From CAZTKP01 sp964614215 (GTDB lineage Bacteria; UBP6; UBA1177): DNA of 8,977 bases. The stretch spans positions 1 to 8,977 of the forward strand of contig CAZTKP010000113.1 in assembly GCA_964614215.1 (NCBI GenBank), in the 5' to 3' direction. The notes under the pieces are model-generated. The model had not been told where the DNA came from, made no database searches, and was given only the letters and a program-made list of their open reading frames with translations. The first letter of the stretch is position 1; each line of letters begins with the position of its first letter. Made by a program: the position numbers and the translations under genes. Shown piece by piece: positions 1 through 5,854 of this stretch.

Positions 1-714
1 GCAAGACAGAAGGGTGCTGTAAAGATATCTCTGGGAGAGAACCTCGTTGTTACAAAAGATGCAAAGGAAGATCGCTCCTATCTTCTCAACACGGCGCTTT
101 CACCTAGCGGTAAGGTCCATGTTCCTTTTGATCAGGCGGAAAAGGATCTGAGCCTTCCCGAATATATTGTCATGATAGTCAGGGACGACATTCTTCCTCC
201 TGTGACACTTGTCAAGAATCCTGATGTGGCAGCTTCCGTATGGTTCACCTATGTCACTTCCTGTTCCTCATGCTCAGGAAACAGCGTCATTCCCGGTGGA
301 AATCCATGTGCTGTATGGCCGATATCAAAAGAGCTTGAAATGTTCGACAAGGCTGTAAATAAAGCAAAATTCAAGGTTCTTATCCTTAACGCCAGTGCTT
401 TCAGCGGTTCGGGTGAGTCTACGGACGCAGGTGATGAGATCCTTCTTTCAACTTATGTCAAGATCGCAAAAGCAGAGATGAAGTGGAAAGAACTTAAACT
501 TATGCCAGGATTTTTTGTTCCTGAAAAGAACACGTTTAAGAGTATAAAGAAGAATTATGACACGGTTTTTGACTATAAGAAGTTTGAGACCGATGAGATA
601 TTTATCGACCTTCTCAGAGATTCCGTTGAGCAGAAGATAGACTATCTGAGATCTCTGGATGCTCCTTCAGCTCTTATGGCACCGTTTTACAAAATTCTCA
701 ACAAATTAGTTTGA
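1..714 (+). CDS. 3' part of an unrecognised protein gene with a CxxC-type cysteine cluster
   Basis: The frame is open from the first base of the window, so the gene begins upstream and 237 C-terminal residues are visible. The first in-frame ATG at 172 lies within continuous coding sequence and is probably not the start. I do not recognise the family. The visible part begins with a beta-rich stretch (SLGENLVVTKD, SPSGKVHVPFD) that looks like an extracytoplasmic or Ig-like segment. Next comes a cysteine cluster (Cys at visible residues 88, 91 and 103; CSSC, then PGGNPC), a segment of alternating hydrophobic residues (FKVLILNASAFSGSG), and a charged, mostly helical C-terminus. The cysteines could bind metal or form disulfides; neither is shown. 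No transmembrane helix is visible in this part. The stop is 2 bases before the ATG of the TetR gene, so the two are probably co-transcribed. Confidence 0.8.
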   Translation, partial: ARQKGAVKISLGENLVVTKDAKEDRSYLLNTALSPSGKVHVPFDQAEKDLSLPEYIVMIVRDDILPPVTLVKNPDVAASVWFTYVTSCSSCSGNSVIPGGNPCAVWPISKELEMFDKAVNKAKFKVLILNASAFSGSGESTDAGDEILLSTYVKIAKAEMKWKELKLMPGFFVPEKNTFKSIKKNYDTVFDYKKFETDEIFIDLLRDSVEQKIDYLRSLDAPSALMAPFYKILNKLV

Positions 715-716
715 CC

Positions 717-1310
717 ATGAAGAATTCCAGGAAAAAGAACAGAAAGCAGCAGATACTTCTTGCTGCGAGTAAGGTTTTCGGGAAAAAAGGTTATCACGCG
801 ACAAGCATTTCTGATATCTGCAGCAAAGCGGATGTGGCAAGAGGGACGATCTATCTGTATTTTGACAATAAGCGTGATATTTTCGAGACCCTGATAAAGG
901 ATTTCTCGTCTTCAATGCTTAGAGATATACGCATGTTCAGCCTTGATGAGCCTCTCAGCGATCAGTTTGACAGAAATATCAGAAGATTCATGGAAATTAT
1001 CGTAGAGAACAGGGACCTTACCAAGATAGTGGCATCCGAGGCTGTCGGTCTTGACAGTGAGTTTGACCATCATCTTATCCTTTTCTACACGAAACTTGCG
1101 GAATATATCGAAGGAGCTCTCATTATGATGCAGAAGTGCAATGAGGTCTCCTCAAAGATTAATACGAGGCTTCTTGCCTATTCTATCGTCGGAACGATCA
1201 AGGAGGTCGCCTATCAGTGGTCTCTTGACGGCGGAAGCATTCTCGATATGGACCCTCTCATAAAGTATATGCTGGAATTCTCGTTAAAGGATTTTATTCA
1301 GTTCAGGTAG
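717..1310 (+). CDS. TetR/AcrR-family transcriptional regulator
   Basis: This 197-residue protein has the usual TetR length. Residues about 10-60 form the DNA-binding domain: a first helix (QQILLAASKVFGKKGYHATS), then the helix-turn-helix ISDICSKADVARGTIYLYF and the conserved NKRDIFETLI that follows it in this family. Residues 65-197 are helical and would form the ligand-binding and dimerisation domain; the ligand cannot be read from sequence. TetR proteins usually repress their own or neighbouring genes until a small molecule binds. The ATG at 717 is chosen. An in-frame TTG at 711 overlaps the upstream TGA as TTGA and would add two residues; neither start has a clear Shine-Dalgarno sequence, which suggests translational coupling to the upstream gene. 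The gene sits inside a run of same-strand genes without its own visible promoter, so its target operator is probably upstream of the window or elsewhere. Confidence 0.93.
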   Translation: MKNSRKKNRKQQILLAASKVFGKKGYHATSISDICSKADVARGTIYLYFDNKRDIFETLIKDFSSSMLRDIRMFSLDEPLSDQFDRNIRRFMEIIVENRDLTKIVASEAVGLDSEFDHHLILFYTKLAEYIEGALIMMQKCNEVSSKINTRLLAYSIVGTIKEVAYQWSLDGGSILDMDPLIKYMLEFSLKDFIQFR

Positions 1311-1317
1311 GTGAAAA

Positions 1318-1845
1318 ATGAAAAAAAGTATAGAGACCGCACTTAGATCAGTTCTTACAAGTGAACAGGTTGCAGCGTTAAAGGAAGAGATATTTAGCGG
1401 TATCAGAAAAGTGAGCGGTATAGTTGACTCAAGTGAAAAGATGAAAGCAAAGAAGGAATTTGTCGTGAGCACTCTTGCGAAGGTTGATGATCTGATCGAG
1501 AATTCGGACAAGTCCCCGGTCTTTTTCAGAGCTTTCTATTCTGCGGCTAAGAACAGCATTAATGATTTTATCAGACCCATCCTTGAAGATATGATGGACC
1601 AGGATGATATTAACGATCTGGATGATATTCCGGACGTTGAGGATGTGAAAGAAGAGCCCGAGCCTGAACCAAAGCCTGAACCGAAGGCAGAAAAAGTAAA
1701 GGCTCAGGCAAAGAAGCCCTCTCCTAAAAAGCCCGCGCCGAAAAAAGCGCCGGTAAAGAAAGCTGTTAATAAGCCGGTGAAAAAACATGTAGCAAAGAAA
1801 CCTGCCGGGAAACCATCCGCAAAAAAGACAAAAAAGGCGGAGTGA
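1318..1845 (+). CDS. Hypothetical protein with helical N-domain, acidic linker and histone-H1-like Lys/Pro/Ala tail
   Basis: The 175-residue protein has three compositional blocks. Residues 1-92 are amphipathic and probably helical (SVLTSEQVAALKEEIF, FFRAFYSAAKNSINDF). Residues 91-118 are strongly acidic (Asp/Glu-rich, ending in EPEPEPKPEPK). Residues 119-175 are very basic, built from irregular KKP, PKKA and VKK units. Such tails occur in bacterial histone-H1-like nucleoid proteins and in PHA-granule phasins of the PhaF type, where they bind DNA; the tail alone does not prove a function. PhaF genes sit near a TetR-type regulator (PhaD) in pseudomonads, so the TetR neighbour is suggestive, but the N-domain does not look like a phasin to me. 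The ATG at 1318 follows AGGTAGGTG at good spacing and lies 7 bases after the TetR stop. The stop codon overlaps the next start (TGATG). No signal peptide is visible, so it is probably cytoplasmic. Confidence 0.85.
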   Translation: MKKSIETALRSVLTSEQVAALKEEIFSGIRKVSGIVDSSEKMKAKKEFVVSTLAKVDDLIENSDKSPVFFRAFYSAAKNSINDFIRPILEDMMDQDDINDLDDIPDVEDVKEEPEPEPKPEPKAEKVKAQAKKPSPKKPAPKKAPVKKAVNKPVKKHVAKKPAGKPSAKKTKKAE

Positions 1846-3206
1846 TGCGGCAGCTGATCTTTTTTTTCGTTCTTCTTTTTTCAACGGTCAGTCTTTTTTC
1901 CATTGAGTTCGATCTCAAACCTGTAACTGAAGATGATGTGGCTCTCATGGTCTACGATCTTGAGACCGGGAAGGAAGTTGTTTCCATAAATCCGGACAAG
2001 GAACTTCACTATGCTTCGAATCTTAAGCTGCTTACAACTGCGACAGCCCTTCATAATCTCGGGGGCGGGTTCAGATTCCTGACACTTTTCTCCTTCGATC
2101 CTAATGACGGGACGCTTTATATTAAAGCTGCCGGAGATCCGGAAATGGTCGTTGAAAAGATGTGGCGGCTTGCAACAGATCTCAAGCGTAAGGGTGTGAA
2201 AAATATAAAGAAAGTTGTTGTCGATGACTATCTTTACGGAAAACAGGGATACTATTCAATTCCCAAAGCGGGAAGCGGGGACAATGCGTATCTTGCTCCC
2301 ATATCACCGCTTTCTCTTAACTACAACAGCTGTGAGATATTTGTTTCCTCAACAAAGACGGGAGAGCCTGTAAACGTTGAGATAGCGACGCCGGGAGATC
2401 ATTTTATCGTCAATAATACTGCTGTTTCAGTTAAAGGCGGCGGCAACGGACTGATCGTAGGAACTGTTCCCAAAGACGGCAAGACGGAAGTTATAGTGAA
2501 GGGAACTCTCGGAGCTGCAAGGAAAAAGCCGGTGATCGTCTACAAAAAGGTGTGGAACCCCAGAGATCACTATGTTTCCACTCTGCTTCACTTCCTGGGA
2601 AATTCGATGGTTCCTGTTAAAAGACAGAAGCTCAGCTCTTCCTTTTTTTATGACAAGAAGAGGATAAACCACACACATAAAAGCAGTCCGCTGAGAGATA
2701 TTCTCACTGTTATGAACAGATTTTCCTCCAACTACATCGCTGACAGCATTCAGTTCTTTATGGGTGCCATTCTTAAAGATGACAAATCTCAAGGTGTTGA
2801 TGTTCTTAAGGATTATGCGCTTAAGCAGCTTGGGGAGAAAGTTGACATCGTCAATGGAAGCGGTCTGGGTAATGCCTATAATAAGCTTACTGCCAGATTT
2901 TTCATAAAACTTCTTAAAAAGGTCTATTCCAACGCCTACGACAGTATCGATTTCTTTTCGACAATGCCTGTTATGGGTGAGGACGGAACACTGAAATCAG
3001 CTTCGAAAAATGGTGACAGCGTGGGTTTTGTGAGGGGAAAGACTGGTTCTCTTACCGGAGTTGCGGCCTTAAGCGGAATTATGAAGACAAAAAGCGGAAA
3101 GATCTTTCTCTATTCGTTCGCTGTCAACAACTACCCTTCAAAAAGGTTTAAGCCTATGTGGGATTTCAGAGACAGGATCATTCAGAAAATATGGAAGGAG
3201 TTCTAG
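1845..3206 (+). CDS. dacB: D-alanyl-D-alanine carboxypeptidase/endopeptidase, PBP4 (DacB) family, peptidase S13
   Basis: The enzyme removes the terminal D-Ala from peptidoglycan stem peptides or cuts D-Ala-mDAP cross-links in the periplasm. All three penicillin-binding motifs are present in order and at PBP4-like positions: SxxK as S58-N-L-K61 inside ASNLKLLTTATAL, SxN as S294-S-N296, and KTG as K399-T-G401 inside RGKTGSLTGVAALSG. The family element GSGL (338-341) followed by KLTA is also present. The long gap between SxxK and SxN (over 230 residues) is the hallmark insertion of this family. Residues 1-20 form a Phe-rich hydrophobic signal peptide, probably cleaved near FSIEF. Length is 453 residues, close to E. 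coli DacB. The ATG at 1845 overlaps the previous TGA; GTG at 1842 is an alternative that adds one residue. The enzyme could be involved in peptidoglycan recycling or daughter-cell separation. Its place in this operon is not explained by known gene orders. Confidence 0.94.
   Translation: MRQLIFFFVLLFSTVSLFSIEFDLKPVTEDDVALMVYDLETGKEVVSINPDKELHYASNLKLLTTATALHNLGGGFRFLTLFSFDPNDGTLYIKAAGDPEMVVEKMWRLATDLKRKGVKNIKKVVVDDYLYGKQGYYSIPKAGSGDNAYLAPISPLSLNYNSCEIFVSSTKTGEPVNVEIATPGDHFIVNNTAVSVKGGGNGLIVGTVPKDGKTEVIVKGTLGAARKKPVIVYKKVWNPRDHYVSTLLHFLGNSMVPVKRQKLSSSFFYDKKRINHTHKSSPLRDILTVMNRFSSNYIADSIQFFMGAILKDDKSQGVDVLKDYALKQLGEKVDIVNGSGLGNAYNKLTARFFIKLLKKVYSNAYDSIDFFSTMPVMGEDGTLKSASKNGDSVGFVRGKTGSLTGVAALSGIMKTKSGKIFLYSFAVNNYPSKRFKPMWDFRDRIIQKIWKEF
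3195..3200 (+). promoter_or_regulatory. Ribosome binding site AAGGAG for the small unknown gene
   Basis: A near-perfect Shine-Dalgarno AAGGAG lies inside the last codons of dacB. It is 7 bases before GTG 3208 and 10 bases before ATG 3211, so it supports translation from this point without deciding between the two adjacent in-frame starts. Confidence 0.7.
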
Positions 3207-3210
3207 TGTG

Positions 3211-3738
3211 ATGCAGATAAATTCTGTCTGGCATCTTACTCTTTCGTCGAGATCTCTCAGAATAAATAAAAGCGGAAATGAAAAGAACGCCGCAATAGTT
3301 TTCACTCAGCCGTGCGACCATGATCAGGTGAGGGAACTAACAAGGATCGCTCTGGCTGACACTGCGAAAAAGTTGAGATTCAGGAAGTTTCTCATTCTTG
3401 GAGAAGATTCAACGATCTCAGTCGGACCTTTTAATATTTCAACCCGGGAAATTGATGGAACAGGTGAGAAATGCAACGTTCTTATCAATGATGAATTCTA
3501 CTTCCTGACCTTTATTCCTGAAAGTTTCTACGCTGTGCCTGACGGAGTTACACTTCTTATTCCTGCACAATCTGATATTACCGATGCTGAGGCAGGAAGG
3601 CTGGAGAAACTTGCAGGGCAGACTGACATCAGAAAAGCGGTGATTTCCGGAAATTTTGCCGAAAAGTGGCTACAGAAACTCAAAAGGTCTATAATTTGCG
3701 AAGTTATTGATAATATTTCCCAGCAGGGGCTTTTTTAA
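3211..3738 (+). CDS. Hypothetical soluble protein, family not recognised
   Basis: The 175-residue protein has no signal peptide, no transmembrane helix and no motif I recognise. It looks like a mixed alpha/beta cytoplasmic domain. Residues about 27-32 (AAIVFT) and 59-64 (KFLILG) look like short hydrophobic strands, with a helix between them (DQVRELTRIALADTAKKLRF). Later strands include NVLINDEFYFLTFIP and GVTLLIPA. The C-terminus has KWLQKLKRSIICEVIDNI. The start is ATG 3211 or the adjacent GTG 3208, both served by the AAGGAG within the dacB end. It begins 1-4 bases after the dacB stop, and its TAA is followed directly by the GTG of the CLC gene, so it is tightly embedded between a periplasmic peptidoglycan enzyme and a chloride transporter. 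Reality as a gene is supported by the good ribosome binding site, the packing and ordinary codon use. The function is unknown. Confidence 0.82.
   Translation: MQINSVWHLTLSSRSLRINKSGNEKNAAIVFTQPCDHDQVRELTRIALADTAKKLRFRKFLILGEDSTISVGPFNISTREIDGTGEKCNVLINDEFYFLTFIPESFYAVPDGVTLLIPAQSDITDAEAGRLEKLAGQTDIRKAVISGNFAEKWLQKLKRSIICEVIDNISQQGLF
3725..3729 (+). promoter_or_regulatory. Ribosome binding site AGGGG supporting the GTG start of the first CLC
   Basis: AGGGG lies 9 bases before GTG 3739, within the last codons of the preceding gene. It supports use of this GTG, which directly follows the upstream TAA, as the start. Confidence 0.55.
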
Positions 3739-5763
3739 GTGAAAGTCAAGTTCAAAGAAGATCAGAGACATACCTTTGTTCTGATAGTTGCAATGATAAT
3801 AGGAGTTCTTGCAGCTTTCGGTGCCATAGGTTTCCGTGCTCTGATACTTCAGACTCAGGAATTCTTTTTCATGTCGGAAGATCATTCCATTTCTTTTCTC
3901 AAAGATCTTCCCTGGTGGAAGAGGCTTTTGCTTCCTTCTGTCGGTGGTCTGCTCGTAGGAATAATTGTCAACAGGTTCGCGACTGAAGTTAAGGGCAGCG
4001 GAATTCCCGAAGTTATGGAATCTGTTGCGAAAAAGAACGGTTTTGTGCGTGGAAGAGTGCTTGTAGTTAAGGCTATTGCGGCTGCAATTACAATCGGAAG
4101 CGGAGGTTCGGCAGGACGTGAAGGTCCCATTGTGCATATTGGTAGTGCCATCGGAAGTGCGATCGGTCAGTTTCTTAAGGTTTCAGCCAGACACATGAGA
4201 ACTTTCGTTGCATGCGGAGCTGCTGCAGGTATTGCCGCAACGTTCAATGCGCCTATTGCCGGAGCACTTTTCTCTCTTGAGGTTATCCTTGGTGAGATGC
4301 AGGTGATAAGCATGTCGGCCATTGTTATTTCCTCAGTTGTGGCAACTGTCGTTTCAAGACATTTTCTGGGCGATTTTCCTGCATTTCAGGTTATTTCATA
4401 TCAGATGGTAAGTTATCGTGAATTTTTAGTTTACGCTGCTCTCGGTGTAGCTTCAGGACTTGTTTCGGCCGCTTTTATCTATACTTTCGGCTATTCGAGG
4501 AAGTTTTTTGATCAGCTTAAAATAAGCCCGATCATAAAACCTGCGATAGGCGGACTGCTTGTCGGAATTATCGCTCTGTGGGTTCCTCATGTTTTCGGTG
4601 TCGGATACGAAACTATCAATGCATCGCTTAATTCAAAACTTCCGCTTCTTCTACTTTTTGTCGTGCTTTTTGCGAAACTTCTGGCAACATCTCTTACTCT
4701 CGGTTCAGGTGGTTCGGGAGGAATTTTTGCTCCTTCACTTTTTATCGGTGCAACGCTCGGGGCGTTTTTCGGTGATCTGGGAGCACTTGTTTTTCCCGGA
4801 TATACGGCTCCTGCGGGTGCCTACGCACTTGTCGGAATGGGCGGAGTTGTCGCGGCTGTAACGCATGCTCCGATATCGGCCATTCTCATAATTTTTGAGC
4901 TTACTAATAACTATCAGGTCTTTCCACCGCTTATGCTTACCTGCGTTATCGGTGTGATGCTTTCCACCTATCTTTCTCCAAACTCGATCTATCTTTCAAA
5001 ACTGGTCTATAAAGGTGTCAATCTCAGGGAGAAAAAGGATGTAAACCTGCTCAAAAGTATTAAGGTGAATGAGATCGTTCAAAGTCCTGCACCCGTCTTT
5101 CCGTTTGAAACTCCCTTTGATAAGATCTCAAGAAAGCTTCTTGTCGGAAAGCAGCCGTTTATCTTTATTGAGGATGATGACGGTGAGTACATGGGATCTA
5201 TCGAGCTTGAAGATATCAGGGAGATGGTTCCCGATCAGCAGTTGCTTGATGCCTTAATTGTTGCGAAGGATGTTGCAAGGAACGATATTCCCTTTGTTCT
5301 AAAGGATGATACGCTTGATGTTGTTATGCACATAATCGGCAAGAACGAGCGGTCGGCAATTGCAGTTGTGGACAGTGCCAAAACGAAGAAGATCGTCGGT
5401 TATGTGACAAGAATAGCCGTGATCGATGAGTATAATAAAATGCTTTTCAAACAGGATCTCACGGGCGGATTTTCCTCCATCATGGATGCCATGGATAAGG
5501 GAAGAACAATTGAGATCGTCGGAGGAATGCACATCGGTGAAATTGACATTCCGAGCCGCTGGATAGGTAAAACTATCAGCGAAATTGACATCAGACGGAA
5601 AAAGAAACTTGAGATCGTGCTCATTCACCGTGAAATTATTGAAAAGAAAGACGGAATCGACGGCAGACCAGCAGTTTTCCCATCCCCCGACGTTGTCCTC
5701 AATGCAGGCGACAGACTCCTCGTCCTTGGAAAACCGGAAGATATCCGTGGAGCATTTAAGTAA
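3739..5763 (+). CDS. CLC-family chloride channel/transporter with CBS pair and C-terminal TrkA_C/RCK_C domain
   Basis: This 674-residue inner-membrane protein moves chloride or related anions. Residues 10-425 form the CLC membrane domain. Its signatures are GSGIP at 86-90 (Ser87 matches the chloride-coordinating Ser107 of E. coli ClcA), GREGP at 126-130 (Glu128 is the external gating glutamate), GIFAP at 328-332, and Tyr418 (SIYLSKL) at the place of the inner-gate Tyr445. At the position of the internal proton glutamate (Glu203 in ClcA) the sequence reads LFSLEVIL, so it is Val182, as in vertebrate CLC channels. Residues 443-497 and 508-569 form two CBS motifs, usually adenine-nucleotide sensors. 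Residues about 588-670 form a TrkA_C/RCK_C domain (SRWIGKTISEI and LNAGDRLLVLG are typical), a ligand-binding domain of K+ transport regulators. The GTG start has AGGGG upstream and directly follows the previous stop. Whether it is a channel or an antiporter cannot be settled from sequence. Confidence 0.95.
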   Translation: MKVKFKEDQRHTFVLIVAMIIGVLAAFGAIGFRALILQTQEFFFMSEDHSISFLKDLPWWKRLLLPSVGGLLVGIIVNRFATEVKGSGIPEVMESVAKKNGFVRGRVLVVKAIAAAITIGSGGSAGREGPIVHIGSAIGSAIGQFLKVSARHMRTFVACGAAAGIAATFNAPIAGALFSLEVILGEMQVISMSAIVISSVVATVVSRHFLGDFPAFQVISYQMVSYREFLVYAALGVASGLVSAAFIYTFGYSRKFFDQLKISPIIKPAIGGLLVGIIALWVPHVFGVGYETINASLNSKLPLLLLFVVLFAKLLATSLTLGSGGSGGIFAPSLFIGATLGAFFGDLGALVFPGYTAPAGAYALVGMGGVVAAVTHAPISAILIIFELTNNYQVFPPLMLTCVIGVMLSTYLSPNSIYLSKLVYKGVNLREKKDVNLLKSIKVNEIVQSPAPVFPFETPFDKISRKLLVGKQPFIFIEDDDGEYMGSIELEDIREMVPDQQLLDALIVAKDVARNDIPFVLKDDTLDVVMHIIGKNERSAIAVVDSAKTKKIVGYVTRIAVIDEYNKMLFKQDLTGGFSSIMDAMDKGRTIEIVGGMHIGEIDIPSRWIGKTISEIDIRRKKKLEIVLIHREIIEKKDGIDGRPAVFPSPDVVLNAGDRLLVLGKPEDIRGAFK

Positions 5764-5789
5764 TCCCCTAAATTTCCTCTTCCCATCTA

Positions 5790-5817
5790 TTGAAAATTCC
5801 TGAAAAAGGGTTATAAG
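5790..5817 (+). promoter_or_regulatory. Candidate sigma70-type promoter for the second CLC and downstream lipoprotein gene
   Basis: TTGAAA (5790-5795, one mismatch to TTGACA) and TATAAG (5812-5817, one mismatch to TATAAT) are separated by 16 bases. Transcription would start near 5824-5826, leaving a leader of about 30 bases before the TTG start. It lies in the only gap of notable size in the window. No terminator hairpin with a T-run is seen between the first CLC stop and this site, so read-through from upstream remains possible. Confidence 0.5.
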
Positions 5818-5843
5818 GGTGTCAGTTATGACTGTTTGGATTT

Positions 5844-5849
5844 GAGGGG
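5844..5849 (+). promoter_or_regulatory. Ribosome binding site GAGGGG that fixes the TTG start of the second CLC
   Basis: GAGGGG lies 5 bases before TTG 5855. An in-frame TGA at 5843-5845 blocks any start further upstream, and no ATG or GTG exists in frame close downstream, so the TTG is the best start. Confidence 0.6.
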
Positions 5850-5854
5850 CGGTT

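Noticed and set aside
1655..1840. Repeat array in the tail of the Lys/Pro-rich gene
   Set aside because: The repetition is amino-acid-level (irregular KKP/PKKA units) with varied codons and spacing, so it is a low-complexity coding region and not a DNA repeat or CRISPR array.
1429..1884. A minus-strand frame opposite the Lys/Pro-rich tail
   Set aside because: Its Arg/Leu/Phe-rich composition is the simple complement of the Lys-rich codons in the forward gene.
3719..3736. Terminator-like text CCC-AGCA-GGG followed by six T before the first CLC
   Set aside because: The stem is only 3 base pairs and the text lies within coding sequence directly ahead of a coupled start, so a functional terminator is unlikely.
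3670..4137. A 155-codon minus-strand open frame opposite the start of the first CLC
   Set aside because: It overlaps the GSGIP and GREGP coding region of the CLC in antisense, has low-complexity Asn/Ser/His-rich content and no ribosome site that I could see.
5823..5834. Short inverted repeat CAGT-TATG-ACTG in the inter-CLC gap as an operator
   Set aside because: A 4-base stem with a 4-base loop is expected by chance, and no second copy is seen near the TetR gene to support an operator.
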